Below are positions 1-11,236 of a stretch of 64,000 nt of DNA, piece by piece. Each line of letters begins with the position of its first letter. The first letter of the stretch is position 1. Location: contig OU696581.1 of the NCBI GenBank assembly GCA_916048095.2, positions 3,886,945 to 3,950,944 on the forward strand. The letters run 5' to 3'. The position numbers were made by a program, and so were the translations under genes. Origin of the DNA: Sacculina carcini (taxonomy: Eukaryota > Arthropoda > Thecostraca > Sacculinidae). The notes under the pieces are model-generated. The model was not told the origin of the DNA and did not search any database. It saw only the letters and a list, made by a program, of their open reading frames with translations.

Positions 1-24
1 AATACGCTTCTTTCAGCTTTTGGC

Positions 25-552
25 ATGAACGCTTTCCAAGCCTACGAGGAATTCACGCGTCGTGTATGGAATGATGAGCCTGTGGATGTGTTTTTGACGG
101 ATCTACGGAGATTGGCTCGATTGGCCGGCGTTGAGTCCGATGTAGTACTGTTGAGGGCATTTGTTGTTGGTTTGCCATCTGTAGTGTCCCGTGAGCTGCA
201 AGCACTCACAAGGGTGGACACACTTCCGCTGATCAGTGTCGTTGAACGAGCTAGGTGCTTGATGGCTGAGATAATAGATCGCCCATTGGCAGCTGCAACT
301 GTGAAGTGTGCCAATTCGGAAAATAGTGGATATCGAGCACCATCACTCACATTCAAGAAGAATCACTCACCTTCAAGCAAGCAGTGCTTCAACTGCGGTG
401 GTTCCCATTTCGCTCGTTTCTGCAGAGCAAATCATAGCAAGGTGATATGCTGGGCATGTGGAGAAGAGTTTCACATATCAAGAACCTGCAAGAATTCGGA
501 AAACGGAAGCGGGAGAATTTCTGCGCCGGAAGCTCTCCCGAAAGTGGCTTAA
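25..552 (+). CDS. Gag-like protein with two zinc knuckles (element 1)
   Basis: This would be the nucleocapsid part of a retrotransposon Gag, which packages the element RNA in cytoplasmic particles. The C-terminal third has two cysteine/histidine knuckles. One at residues 121-133 has spacing C-x2-C-x3-H-x4-C. A canonical C-x2-C-x4-H-x4-C lies at residues 142-155. The upstream part is a helical capsid-like region. The 5' part may lie outside the window, because reading starts only 24 bases in, so the first Met may be internal. The frame overlaps the protease frame (447-989) in the -1 direction. A GGAAAAC string at 498-504, phased G GAA AAC, is a possible but imperfect slippage site. Gag-pro frameshifting is known in such elements; its use here is inferred. 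Confidence 0.7.
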   Translation: MNAFQAYEEFTRRVWNDEPVDVFLTDLRRLARLAGVESDVVLLRAFVVGLPSVVSRELQALTRVDTLPLISVVERARCLMAEIIDRPLAAATVKCANSENSGYRAPSLTFKKNHSPSSKQCFNCGGSHFARFCRANHSKVICWACGEEFHISRTCKNSENGSGRISAPEALPKVA

Positions 553-989
553 GGGCGCTTCCCATTATTATTGCGAGTGTTAACGGCTGTCGTGTGAGAG
601 CATTGGTGGATACTGGATGCTCTCAAACCGTACTGGCTGCGTGGTTGTGCACATCTGTGGGAGGCAATCAGCAGTTGGTAACCTTTGATGGAAGCAGAGT
701 TGTTTGTGGTGGCCCAACAACAGCAACAGTATCGTTGGGAGGCAAAGAGATGAATGTTTCTGTGATGGTAGCTCAACGGCTGATTACAGATATTGATGCA
801 GTATTCGGCATGGACGTTATTTCACGGCTGGGAGGAATCTGGGTGGACAGCACGAGCGTGAAGCTCAGCAATGGTCATGTGATATGTATCTTGGGACAAT
901 TGAATGATAGAAGTCAACAGATGGTGATTGATGAAGAAGACTTCAAGGCGTGGTTTGACGGCGCAAAGTGGACTGCAGAATGGAAGTGA
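447..989 (+). CDS. Retropepsin-like aspartic protease region (element 1)
   Basis: The reading frame contains an aspartic protease active-site triad D-T-G at 609-617, followed by C-S and a hydrophobic strand. A later G-M-D-V-I motif is typical of the second half of a retropepsin. The first ~100 bases overlap gag in another frame, so the first Met is not a real start; the product would come from a -1 frameshift out of gag. The frame ends with TGA at 987-989, in the same frame as the RT region that follows. Either the stop is a mutation that split a single pro-pol frame, or it needs readthrough. Mutation is more likely, given the later stops. Confidence 0.65.
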   Translation: MLGMWRRVSHIKNLQEFGKRKRENFCAGSSPESGLRALPIIIASVNGCRVRALVDTGCSQTVLAAWLCTSVGGNQQLVTFDGSRVVCGGPTTATVSLGGKEMNVSVMVAQRLITDIDAVFGMDVISRLGGIWVDSTSVKLSNGHVICILGQLNDRSQQMVIDEEDFKAWFDGAKWTAEWK

Positions 990-1040
990 AAGCAAGAACC
1001 TCCAACACTGAAAAATACCATCTGCTGCTACAAGACGAAC

Positions 1041-2381
1041 ATGTCAGAAGAACTCGAAGATAAATTTGATTGCGAGATTCAGAGGTGGATTGATGAAGGA
1101 GTATTGGTTGCAGACAACAGCGATGACCCGGTAGGTATTATTCCGCTGATGGCCGTTATTCAAAAAAATAAGGGTAAAGTCAGACCGGTTTTGGAATATC
1201 GTGAGTTGAACCATTTTGTCAGTTGCAGGGACGGTCAAGACATGACGTCTTGTGATGAGGCTCTACGTCGGTGGAGGAGATTCAGTGAGCCGGTACGGCT
1301 GATAGATCTGAGGTCTGCGTACCTGCAAATACATATTGACTCTGCTCTTCAAAAGTGTCAACGAGTACGTTGGAGAGGCAAGCTTTATTATCTTTCTCGC
1401 CTGGGATTTGGTCTCAATGCTGCTCCTCGAATCATAAGTCGAATTATCGAAAAAGTATTGGGTCAAAATGAGAAAGCGAAGACAGGAACCAGCGCCTACA
1501 TGGACGACATCATTGTAAATGAGAGTGTTATAACTGCTGAAGAAGTCGCTTCTCATCTGAGGAAGTTTGGGCTAGAAACCAAAGCGCCAGAACTACTTGA
1601 AGATAATCGTGTTCTTGGCCATTCTTTGAAACGGAGAGATGATGGTCGCCTGTATTTCAGGCGAGGTAACGATATTCCAAGCATCGATGGCTGTTTGAAT
1701 CGACGTCAACTATTTTCTGTCAGTGGCCGCTTAGTTGGACATTACCCTGTTTGTGGCTGGCTCCGGTTTGCCTGCAGCTATGTGAAGAGGTTGAGACAGG
1801 GTCGATCGTGGGACGACGACTTTGGAAACGAGGTGATGGGTATGCTCGAGGATGTGCTAAAGAAGGTACGAGAGTGGGACCCAGTGAGAGGTTTGTGGTC
1901 AGTGGCTGCGGGTATGAGTGAAGGAAAGGCTTGGTGTGACGCCAGTAGTATGGCAATAGGGGTCGTGATTGAGATCGAGGGGAACATAGTGGAGGACGCT
2001 GCTTGTATGCGACCGTCTTCTGACAGTGGTCACATTAACATTGCTGAGCTTGAGACAGCAATTAAAGGTGTGAGTCTTGCCTTGAAGTGGGGGCTGAGTG
2101 AGATGTCTCTTGTGACTGACTCGGCTACCGTGTATGGACGGCTGAGATCAGTTAAACGAGGTGACGTCAGAGTGAAAGTATCAGGGATGTCTGAAATGCT
2201 GGTTCGTCGTCGGTTGTGGTTGTTCAGGGAGACGATTGAGGCGTATAATTTAACAATCCGAGTGAGTTTGGTGGCATCTAGTAAAAATATTGCTGATAGA
2301 TTGACGAGAGTTGATAGAAAGTGGCTGAAAGCAGTCAAGTATCAAAATAATCCACTGATTTGCAGCGTAACAGTGAATTAG
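1041..2381 (+). CDS. Reverse transcriptase and RNase H of element 1 (broken pol)
   Basis: This region encodes the RNA-dependent DNA polymerase and RNase H that would copy the element. The RT fingers/palm motifs appear in order: a K-x-R-P-V-L strand near 1180, a D-L-R-S-A-Y-L-Q motif near 1305-1325, a G-L-N-A-A-P motif near 1410, and the catalytic Y-M-D-D box at 1497-1508. The RNase H part follows, with D in W-C-D-A-S near 1935, E in A-E-L-E near 2050 and D in T-D-S near 2115. It is in frame with the protease upstream (stop between them at 987-989) and with the integrase downstream (stop at 2379-2381). The first Met shown is therefore only where the open stretch begins, not a biological start. 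Confidence 0.8.
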   Translation: MSEELEDKFDCEIQRWIDEGVLVADNSDDPVGIIPLMAVIQKNKGKVRPVLEYRELNHFVSCRDGQDMTSCDEALRRWRRFSEPVRLIDLRSAYLQIHIDSALQKCQRVRWRGKLYYLSRLGFGLNAAPRIISRIIEKVLGQNEKAKTGTSAYMDDIIVNESVITAEEVASHLRKFGLETKAPELLEDNRVLGHSLKRRDDGRLYFRRGNDIPSIDGCLNRRQLFSVSGRLVGHYPVCGWLRFACSYVKRLRQGRSWDDDFGNEVMGMLEDVLKKVREWDPVRGLWSVAAGMSEGKAWCDASSMAIGVVIEIEGNIVEDAACMRPSSDSGHINIAELETAIKGVSLALKWGLSEMSLVTDSATVYGRLRSVKRGDVRVKVSGMSEMLVRRRLWLFRETIEAYNLTIRVSLVASSKNIADRLTRVDRKWLKAVKYQNNPLICSVTVN

Positions 2382-3382
2382 TTACATGATGACCATCACC
2401 TTGGTGTCGAAAGATCGTTGCATCTGACTAGACTCGTCAATCCTGATGTTACTAGAGAGCAGATTGAGAGTTGTGTGCGGAAGTGTCCTCAATGCCGTTC
2501 GATTGACCCTGCGCCAGTACGGCATGATCCAGGAGTGTTAACGGTCGACGAAAACTGGGTGAGACTATCCGTCGATACCACGCATTGGGGGAGTACTTGT
2601 TTTTCCACCATGGTTGATTGCGGTCCGAGCCGCTTCGCTATATGGCGGCAGGTGAAGACAGAAAACTCCACAGAAATATCGAACATTCTGGACGAAGTTT
2701 TTCGTGAGCGCAGTCCACCGTCGGAGCTTCTTCTAGACAACAGTGCCGCATTTCGATCATATCAGGTCGCTGAGCTCTGTCGTAAGTGAAACGTCAATTT
2801 GAGATTCCGAGCCGCTCATAGACCATCTGGTAATGGTGTGGTTGAGCGCAACCATCGCACTATTAAGCGGATGTCAGCTCGTACGGGAAAGTCGCCTTTG
2901 GACGCTGTTTTTTCTATAATCTGGCGGCATCGGGTACCGCAAAACATCTCAGATCTCCTAGTGCAATACTGCATAACTATGAGTGGAGACACCCCCGTGC
3001 TAGTGCAAAAACTCTGGAAACGCACGATTCTGCGAGTGTCCGAGAGGGTGATTTTGTGTTGGTGAAGCCAGCGGATGGCAAGTGTACATCGCGGTGGCTG
3101 CCGGGAAAGGTGACAGATGTTGTTTCAGCCAACAACGTCAAAGTTGATGGAGTGGCTCGGCATATACTGGATGTTCGCCGACTGTACGACAGCGACGATG
3201 AAGACAAGCTGGATGTTCTGGAAGGTGACGAGGTCGATGTGTCGGAGGTTGTGGACGGAGACCAACTGGTGCTTGAAGATGATGATGATGGAGACAACCG
3301 GGCTGTGCTTGCTGACGTGGGACAGATGAGACCTGTGCGAGTCCGGCGACCACCAGCATGGTTGAATGATTATGAATGGTGA
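2382..3382 (+). pseudogene. Integrase region of element 1, broken by stop and frameshift
   Basis: The frame continues from the RNase H. It shows an H-x-H-rich then C-x2-C zinc-binding module (about 2382-2490), then a DDE core with Asp near 2574, Asp near 2739 and Glu near 2844 in the order expected of retroviral-type integrases. A TGA at 2787-2789 interrupts the core. After about 3050 the reading continues in another frame (3056-3382) with a basic/acidic C-terminal tail typical of integrase ends. At least one stop and one frameshift make it non-functional. Confidence 0.7.
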
Positions 3383-3752
3383 TGTATACATCAGGAGGGC
3401 GTCTGGTTTATATTATGCGTGGGTCGTTTATGTGTATTGTATCATTCATGTGTATTGATATGTGTATGCGTGTATGTGTGTTGTGTCTGTGTACTTGACC
3501 CTGAACAGCTGTATGCGGCGCTGACTGAATGTTTCGAAGTGATGTGGGGATAGTGAGGGCTTGGGCTGTAGTGGTGGCGAGTTGGTACGGGCAGGGTGTT
3601 GATCGGATTGGTGTGTGTTGGTGTGGATGTATGTTGCTGGTGTTTCCGCGTTACGGTGAGACTGTAGCTTGTTGTATTGTGCGTGTTGGAGTCTGTATAG
3701 TTTTTATACCCAAATTCATCGCCGATTCATTAATATATTCCATCGCCATAAT
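3383..3752. other. TG-rich non-coding stretch
   Basis: No gene is supported. The + strand is rich in gtgt/tatgtgt runs, and the open frame at 3529-3894 is a fortuitous one that runs into the antisense of the IR fragment. This may be decayed 3' sequence of element 1, but no LTR was recognised. Confidence 0.4.
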
Positions 3753-4130
3753 TTATCGCCTTCGAAAAATTGCTGAGCACGTCACTCTCCAGCTCCTAGC
3801 GAACGTCGTGAAGCTGTTAAATATCGGATTGTCTGTGCCTTCGTTTCCGGCAACAATTACACAGGTGCTCGGTCGCTTTCCCATATCTGGATAATTTCCC
3901 AGACTTTTGGCATCGATGTACCTCATGGATTTCGCCGAGCGGATAACTCGTTCGAAATTGAGCGGATAATGTGGCGTGGCTTGAATGAAGACAAATTCTC
4001 TGTCGGCGGTTACTTGATCGAGGATTTCATACACTATATCTACGCCGGCTACTGCACTTGCTGATCTGCTCACGATGTCAAACAAACACAGAGCTCGGTA
4101 TACAACAAATAGTCGCAATGAAGAAGCCAT
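3753..4130 (-). pseudogene. Ionotropic receptor (IR)-like N-terminal fragment, copy 1
   Basis: Reading leftward from 4130, this encodes about 120 residues matching, with scattered substitutions, the N-terminal extracellular region of the larger copy at 6096-7382. It starts with Met and a short hydrophobic segment that could serve as a signal peptide. Homology stops abruptly near 3766, where the sequence joins unrelated DNA. Ligand-binding and membrane domains are therefore absent and it cannot make a receptor. Its upstream flank (4131-4330) matches the flank of copy 2 (7383-7626) and preserves the uninterrupted site of the Helitron-like insertion. Confidence 0.75.
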
Positions 4131-5200
4131 TTTTCACACAAAAATTGTTCAAAGTTTTGTCAGTGAGTGCCGAACTTCAGTTGATTTAACACTGATTCCA
4201 ACTAATAAATTCGCGCATTGCAGCCAATAAGGATGACCTGGCAGTTTTATAGCCTCAGTGCGTCAAATATTGGCAAATGTAGGTCAATATATAGCTATGC
4301 GTAAATAATACAGTATACAATGCTCAAATATATCATTAATAAAAACATGGAAGTTATTTACTGCATGTGCTGAAATACTGCGCACCAGTGGCGGCGCCAG
4401 GGGTTTTCCGACTGGGGGCTGAGGGGCTAGGGAAAATATGAGGGGTTTAGGGAGGGGGATAGGGAAAATATGCGGGGGCTTGGCGAAACATAGGGTGACT
4501 ATATTCCGAATGTCTAAAATGAGGACGCTCTTGTGCGCTCCAAAAATGTAGGTTCCATTGAAAATTTTACCATTCATAAACCCATAACAAATTTTCTGAT
4601 TGACGTTTTAGCCAAGGATCATACCACTACGCACTCGCAGATTCAACATATTGAATTCAATCACTCCAAAGATGCAAGTCCCGGATTTTTAAACAACTTA
4701 CAAAAACAACATGGACAGGCCGGACAGCCCGCAAAACCAGCATGTATCCGGAGAAAAGACGTAGGGTCACTACGAAACTTGAAGAACTACACTAAACATG
4801 TTTATGGTCAGAATCATTGATGAGAGGATGCTTAGGGAGGGCGTGGAACATTCGGGGGTCAACCAACGCCACCTGTATACCTAGATGTCATATAAATGTA
4901 TTTAGGCTGCGTTGTCTCCTCCTAGTCCCCTCTTGGTGCCGCCAGTGTTGCGCACCAACGCTAGGCAACTTAACAGTCCGTCATACCAAAAATCGCCCAT
5001 AAAGCCAATATGTAGCCGTGACGCTAACTAACGGCAGCAGTTATAATGCAGGCACACTGCACTGATACACTCCCACTGCTCGATCTTAGCTGAATAATTC
5101 AACACCAGTGTCATCGTATTTAATATACCCATAATTAATTTATAATTTACATAATATATCCGCATATGAAAACTTTAACTGAATGTAGCAAATAATTGCA
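3766..5200. repeat. Segmental tandem duplication, copy 1
   Basis: The sequence from the IR 5' end through its upstream flank and a hAT MITE to an AT-rich stretch is repeated, in the same orientation, as about 7020-7626 plus 43271-44002. The two halves of the second copy are separated by the 35.6-kb insertion. Copies match closely base for base, with small indels. A ~140-bp part of the MITE (about 4690-4830) is missing in copy 2. Homology ends at the first unit of the 22-bp array at 5200. Confidence 0.8.
4386..4947. mobile_element. hAT-type MITE, copy 1 (562 bp)
   Basis: The terminal inverted repeats read CAGTGGCGGCGCC on the left and GGCGCCGCCAGTG on the right (one mismatch). They are flanked by 8-bp duplications, ctgcgcac (4378-4385) and ttgcgcac (4948-4955), with one mismatch. 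Eight-base target duplications and CAG-starting termini are typical of hAT transposons. No transposase frame is present. The left part is rich in g-runs on the + strand. Confidence 0.75.
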
Positions 5201-5405
5201 CCTCCTAGGAACCAGACTCGCACCTCCTAGGAACCAGACTCGCACCTTCTAGGAACCAGACTCGCACCTCCTAGGAACCAGACTTGCACCGTCTAGGAAC
5301 CAGACTCGCACCCCTATGCACCAGACTCGCACCCCATAGGCACCAGACTCGCAGCCCATAGGCACCAGACACGCACCCCATAGGCACCAGGCTCGCATCC
5401 CTAGG
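5200..5405. repeat. 22-bp tandem array, left copy (about 9-10 units)
   Basis: Consecutive 21-22 bp units share the core accagactcgcacc. Two variants occur in blocks: one with cctaggaa (first five units) and one with ccataggc or ctatgc (last four). There are no spacers. The array sits exactly where segmental copy 1 ends and the IR 3' flank begins. It recurs, inverted, at 53925-54107 at the far end of the inverted duplication. Confidence 0.9.
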
Positions 5406-5592
5406 GGTGCTAGCACTACCGGTTAAAAATACATGATCTAGTCAAAGATCAGCACGTGTTATTTATGTGTTATGGCCTGAGGGTCTGGTAAGCAGAGAAT
5501 CATCTGCATGATCTCCATGCTGCACAGAACTGTTTTCAAACGGATCATTGCTCGATTATTTTCATTATACTGAAATGTTTCCAATTTCATTT
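5406..5592. other. 3' flank of IR copy 2, non-coding
   Basis: AT-rich flank between the 22-bp array and the end of the IR copy. Its inverse is conserved at about 53728-53924. No gene seen. Confidence 0.5.
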
Positions 5593-7382
5593 TCAGTGTC
5601 TGTTTCCCACGAGCTCAAATATGAACGTAATTGTCGTCAGCAGCATGCCGGCTCCGAGGAGAACAAATGCAACGGCAAGGGCTTCCATGCTAATGACGGT
5701 ATTATCAGTCTGTAACTGAGTTGGAGTATTTTCGAATGCTTTCATCCAGTGATACTCCAGACCGCTGGCAGCAGCGCTCAACGATAGTTTGTCAAAAACT
5801 TCGAGGCAACAATAGTCTTCCCTCATCAGAAAGCCAATCCCAGTTGGGAATATGCCTCAACAGAAATAGTATACTCACCATTTTGCAGTTCCTTTGCAAG
5901 AAATCTGATTACTTCAGTGTGTTCAGTCATCAACATGGATTTTTCGTCCAACATGTTGGTGTTGAAGTCATCAGTCAACGCAAATCTTCTTGAATTATCC
6001 AACATTCTTCGGGCGTACCCTCTTGAATCGGCAATTGATTCCAAATATGTTTCTACTACTGTCGCTCCCGGAAATACAAGACTGAAATCAGAGTTTCAAA
6101 TATCTTCCAAAGATGATGGAAGCTTAGGATAAGTCACAACAGAAAGTCGCGACGTTAGTTCACTCACATAATTTGTCGCGATTATGATAGTATACAGCCA
6201 CCATATTGAAACCACCACTCGAGGGCGTTTTTCAGAAAGATTTGCAATCACTGAGGAACACATAAGCGCTCCCCAGAGAAACAATATAGACGAGGATAAC
6301 TTTTGACCCACTGTATCGCTATCCTTTCTCGGTGTGGTGAACATATACACGAAAATTCCCAGCAAAAAGGTGCACACAATCACAATCCAAGCAAATGTGT
6401 CGAATGGCTCGATGACGACCTTCAATCGAGAGTTGGGAGGAAGTGTTCTCGCCACAAAGGTGTAGGATACCACATCGTGTGGGTATGTAAAATTGACAAC
6501 ATGAGATCTGCCGTATGAAATTGAGATGTCACCAAAACCAATGTCGCTTTCGTTTCTCAATACTGTGCCCAATACACCTGCACATGTGCCATTGCTCATC
6601 ATTCCTCCCCATGGATTCTCCTTAGGATCTCCTGGGTATTCTACGGTGAAATTGAAAAGCTCTGACAACATGGCCATCATTTTGACTTCGGCACCGGTGT
6701 GTATTAGCTTGCCGTTTTTCTCGACAAAATACGCATATCTTGTCTTTCCATACGCCGTTGCTGACAATCGTAGAATATTGCCGCTCAATATGGGAACATT
6801 TTTGTAGTGAACCGCCTTGTCGAGGGTTGATTGTCTTGTAGAGTTGAACGCTGTAGAAACTTCGTAATGTCTGTTGATGCAGTTTATGTAGAAATTGTAG
6901 ACAAAAATTTTGGACTCATCAGAGCCGGACATCACAGATGTGAGCGTCATAACGGCGTCATACTTAACCACCTCAAGTGCCACGGATTGGCTGATGTTTC
7001 TGATCGATTCCAGCACCAAAATTGCTGAGCACGTCACTCTCCAGCTCCTAGCGAACGTCGTGAAGTTGTTAAATATCGGATTGTCTGTGCCTTCGTTTCC
7101 GGCAACAATCACACAGAAGCTCGGCCGCTTTCCCATATCCTGATAATTTCCCAGACGTTTGGCATCGATAGACCTCATGGATTTCGCCGAGCGGATAACT
7201 CGTTCGACAATGAGCAGATAATGTGGCGTGGCTTGAATGAAGACAAATTCTCTGTAGGCGGTTACTTGATCGAGGATTTCATACACGATATCTACGCCGG
7301 CTACTGCACCTGCTGATCTGCTCACGATGTCAAACAAACACAGAGCTCGGTATATAACAAATATTCGCAATAAAGAAGCCAT
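5593..7382 (-). pseudogene. Ionotropic glutamate-receptor-like (IR) gene, copy 2, disabled
   Basis: The family makes ligand-gated cation channels of the cell membrane, often chemosensory in protostomes. From 7382 leftward: Met and a hydrophobic start; an extracellular part; a ligand-binding S1-like part around residues 200-315 (T-A-Y-G-K-T, then E-S-D-I-G-F-G-D-I-S); membrane helix M1 at about residues 331-349; a pore-loop segment about 363-376; and M3 about 394-410. The frame then meets TGA (6096-6098). Downstream codons in the same frame (to about 5826) still encode the S2 half, and a further frame change is needed to reach the last part with helix M4 (5593-5826). One stop plus one frameshift indicate a pseudogene, though an unrecognised intron or sequencing error could explain the frameshift. 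The inverted copy at 52528-53727 carries the same stop and shift. Confidence 0.8.
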
Positions 7383-7626
7383 TTTTCACACGAAAATTGT
7401 TCAAAGTTTTGTCAGTTAGTGCCGAACTTCAATTGATTTAACACTGATTCCAACAAGTATATTCGCGCATTGCAGCCAATATATTATATATTATAGCCAA
7501 TATATTATAGCCTGCCATGCCAATAAGGATGACCTGGCAGTTTTATAGCCTCAGTGCGTCAAATACTGCCAAATGTAGGTCAATATATAGCTATGCGTAA
7601 ATAATACAGTATACAATGCTCAAATA
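7383..7626. other. Upstream flank of IR copy 2
   Basis: This matches the flank of copy 1 (4131-4330) except for an extra AT-rich direct repeat around 7475-7515 (attatag/ccaatatatt). It would hold the IR promoter, but no clear TATA or initiator could be assigned. It ends at A7626, the left side of the Helitron-like insertion. Confidence 0.45.
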
Positions 7627-8747
7627 TCTATATATATAAAAGAGATCCTCTGTCTGTCTGTCTGTGTGTATGTCTGTCCCACCCTCCTTGGTCACATTTT
7701 CAGCAAGCTGCTACTCAGTAACCACTTGGTGTACCCGCCAACAATTTATACCATTACGTTGGAAATTTTCTTGTCTACACTTTTGGCTAAATTTTAAATT
7801 TTAAAAATAAAACCAAAAAAAGTTATCGCGGTGAAAACACAAAATGAACCCTGAAAAATGCGAAAATTGTGGTCAATGCTCCGCCATCTACTCCTCATAA
7901 ACCAGAAATGGTACAGCCAAACAGATTATACCACTGTGTATAAAATATTCTGTTCTACTCGGTAGGTTATAATTCATATCCAAAAATTAAATATAAAATA
8001 TGTAAAAATGACAAAATTTCAGTCTACATTCAAAAATATTTTTTAACCCGACGCGTCCGATTTTCTATACTTTTTTCTCTATTTCTCAACAACTAACCAT
8101 GACACGTCTAAACCAATTATATCATCATACTGGAAATTTTGTCATCTACAAAACGGTATAAATTTTAATTTTCCAAAGTGTATTGACACAAATTTGCGGC
8201 GGTGTGAAGTCAAAATGACAAAGTCAAAAATGCAAAATTTGCACTGAAAACGCGAATATTTTGGTCAATATTCCGCTATCTATTCCTCTTAAATCAGCAT
8301 AGTTACAGTTATAAAAATTATACTATTGTGTAGATAATTTTGTTTTCTACAAGAAACGCTATAATTTATAACCGCAAATAATACAAAAAACGTGTAAAAT
8401 TGGCAAAATTCTCAAATACATCCAAAATTACACTTGAACACCGTGCGACTAAAATTTATTCATTTTTCTACTATTTCTCAGTAACTATTTGTTATACGTA
8501 AAAATAAAGTATACCATCGTGCTATAAATCTTGTTTTCTACAATACGGTATAATTTGTAATTTTCCAAAGTATATCTGAAGTAAGTTACGGCGGTGTAAA
8601 GTCAAAAGGACATATTGCCAATTTGTCAGCTATTATGCGCACTTGCGATTACACAGGAATATACTACTGTGTAGATAATTTTGTGTTCTACAAGATAAGC
8701 TATAATTTATACCCACAAGTGATACAAAAAACGTGTAAAATTGGCAA
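7627..8747 (+). repeat. Type-A unit, old truncated copy
   Basis: This is the outermost 5' end of the block. After the terminal TC come a short tctg/tgtg microsatellite and ~1.1 kb of the type-A body. It is more diverged than the copies from 10788 on. Near 8748 it breaks off inside the body and joins the middle of a type-B unit (gaggtgacataa). Confidence 0.65.
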
Positions 8748-10755
8748 TTGATACGAGGTGACATAACTGAGCGGGTTCAATGATATAGATCAGGGTTTTT
8801 AAACGTAAACGAAACGATGGATCATTTTTATGAAATAAAAATGTCCCGCGGGTAGCAACTATAGACAATAGAACGTTCAATTTCACCGTGTATAATGAAT
8901 TCATATACAAAACTAACGGAGTTGACTTCAAGATCCAAAACAAATCGTGTTCGAGTTCTGAATTATCCCGCACGACGGGTGGGTTTAAATATGAAGCGGG
9001 ATGAGGGAAAATTTTGTCAAAATTAAACTGAAAATCATTACATTTACACTTTTCAATTGATATCCTTTGTTTTATTAATTGTTTTGCACGACGAACGGGT
9101 TTAACTGCTAGATGAGAACTTGAATTAAATTATATATAATTAAATCGCATTATACAATAGATGTGAATTAATCTGTCTTACAGTTTGGTTACTATATTAT
9201 ATTGGCGGGATTCGAGAACATTATTGGTGGGCCGCGTGTTTGATACTAAGAGGGGATGAGATGATATACGATAAGATGGGATGGTTGGGTTGGGTTTGGT
9301 AGGATTGGATCAGGTTATATTGGGTTTAATATGAATGCGGAATATAATGTATGTATATGAATTTTTTGGCAGTAAATATTGTACTGGCAAAAGTATAAGA
9401 GTACTTGTGCAAATTATGTTGGGGAATGATGTTAAGTTATGCATATATTTAGGAAACATCATGATGAAAATATTTCATTTTTCATCATTCTTCATTATTT
9501 CGTGTTTAAGTTCTGAATATTTCCGTACGACGGGCAGACTTGAATATGACGCTATTTGAGGGAAATATTTTGTCCAAATATATAAAAAAATATTCACCTT
9601 CATACTTTTCTATTAGATAAGACTTTTAATGGGTTTACTTTTTATTTTATTTTAATCTCTATTTGTAATTTGTAATATTTTTTATGAATATCAATTTTTA
9701 TAAATATGAATTTAATTTTATGAATTCTTCCGCACAACGGGTGGGTTATAATGCTATATGAGAACTTAAATTAAATAATATATAATTAAATGGCAATATT
9801 CAATAAATGTGTATTAATCTGTCTTACAGTTTGGTTACTATATTATACTGGCGGGCTGCGAGAACATTATTGGTGGGCCGCGTGTTTGATACTAAGAGGG
9901 GATGAGATGATATATGATAAGACTGGATGGTTGGGTTGGGTTTGGTAGGATTGCGTCAGGATATATTGGGTTTAATATGAATGCGGAATATAATGTATAT
10001 TATGTATGTATATAAATGTATATGAATGTATGTATATGAATTTTTCGGCAGTTAATATTATACTGGTAAAAGTATAATAGTACTTGTGCAAATGATGTTG
10101 GGGAATTATGTTAAGTTATAAATATATATTGGAAATATTCTGATGAAAATGTTTCATTTTTCATCATTTTTCATTATGTCGTGTTTGAGTTCTGAATTAT
10201 TCCGTACGACGGGCAGGCTTAAATATGATGCTATTTGAGGGAAATATTTTGTCCAAATATAAATAAAAATATTCACCTATATACTTTTCTATTAGATAAG
10301 ACTTTTAATGGGGTGACTTTTTTCTTTATAATTTGTATCTCTTCTATTTTTAATTGAATATTAATTGTATTATATTAATTGCTCCGCACGACGGGCGGGT
10401 TTCAATGCTAGATAGTGATGTTAAGTTATCAATATATTTTGGAAACATTATCATGAAGAAGTGTAGTCATTTTTCATTGTTTCGTGTCTGTGTTCTGAAT
10501 TATTCAGCACGGCGGGCAGGTTTAAATATGAGGCGGTTTAGGCAAACTAATATAAACATATATATTAAAATATATAAATTTAGACCTTGTTATGGGTTCA
10601 CTCCACTCTTCTTTAATTCATATTCCTTTTCTCTTATGAATTGAATACAAATTGAATAGTATGAATTGTTCCGCACAACGGGCGGGTTTTAATGCTAGAA
10701 AGTAAAAAGTAAAATAGTACTTAAGCAAATGATGTTGGGGAATGATGTTAAGTAA

Positions 10756-10787
<32 letters not shown>
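8748..10787 (+). repeat. Type-B-like and hairpin-ended repeat units
   Basis: A series of diverged units, each ending in or containing the motif cgcacgacgggcgggttt or its variant with cgcacaacggg. Two degenerate copies of a hAT-end-like stretch (tggtgggccgcgtgttt) lie near 9225 and 9880. The part 9834-10765 is duplicated at 41331-42255. The stretch closes with an AT microsatellite at 10765-10787. No coding capacity seen. Confidence 0.6.
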
Positions 10788-10788
<1 letters not shown>

Positions 10789-10808
10789 CTATATATATAA
10801 AAGAGATC

Positions 10809-10843
<35 letters not shown>

Positions 10844-11236
10844 TGTGTGTGTGTGTGTTCGACCCTCCTTGGTCCATTTTCTATCAGCTATTATTCGGCC
10901 ACCACTCAGCCTACCCGCTAACAATTTATACCATCACGTTGGAAATTTTCTTGTCTACACTTTAGATTAAATTTTAAATTTCAAAAATGAAATCAAAAAA
11001 AGTTATAGCGGTGAAAAGACAAAATGAACCCTGAAAAATGCGAAAATTGTGGTCAATGCTCTGCCATCTACTCCTCATAAACCAGAAATGGTACAGCCAA
11101 ACAGATTATACCACTGTGTAGAGAATTTTCTGTTCTACAAGATAAGTTATAATTCATATCCAAAAATAGAACATAAAAGATGTAAACATGACAAAATTTC
11201 AATCTATATTCAAAATTATATTTATACTCCACGCGT

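Larger units (their letters stand above)
1..3382 (+). mobile_element. Decayed LTR-type retrotransposon body (element 1)
   Basis: The segment reads in the order gag, protease, RT, RNase H, integrase on the + strand, which is the order of Ty3/gypsy-like LTR retrotransposons. BEL/Pao also uses this order and cannot be excluded by eye. The protease, RT/RNase H and most of the integrase lie in one frame (frame 3), interrupted by stops near 987, 2379 and 2787, with a frame change near 3050. No LTR pair was found: the left end runs off the window, and the sequence after 3382 is TG-rich without a recognisable terminal repeat. It is an old, inactive copy. Confidence 0.85.

Noticed and set aside
3529..3894. 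121-codon + strand frame as a gene
   Set aside because: Its second half is the antisense of the IR fragment and its first half is TG-rich low complexity.
5200..5405. Regular 22-bp repeats as a CRISPR array
   Set aside because: Units are contiguous without spacers, there are no cas genes, and the setting is eukaryotic.
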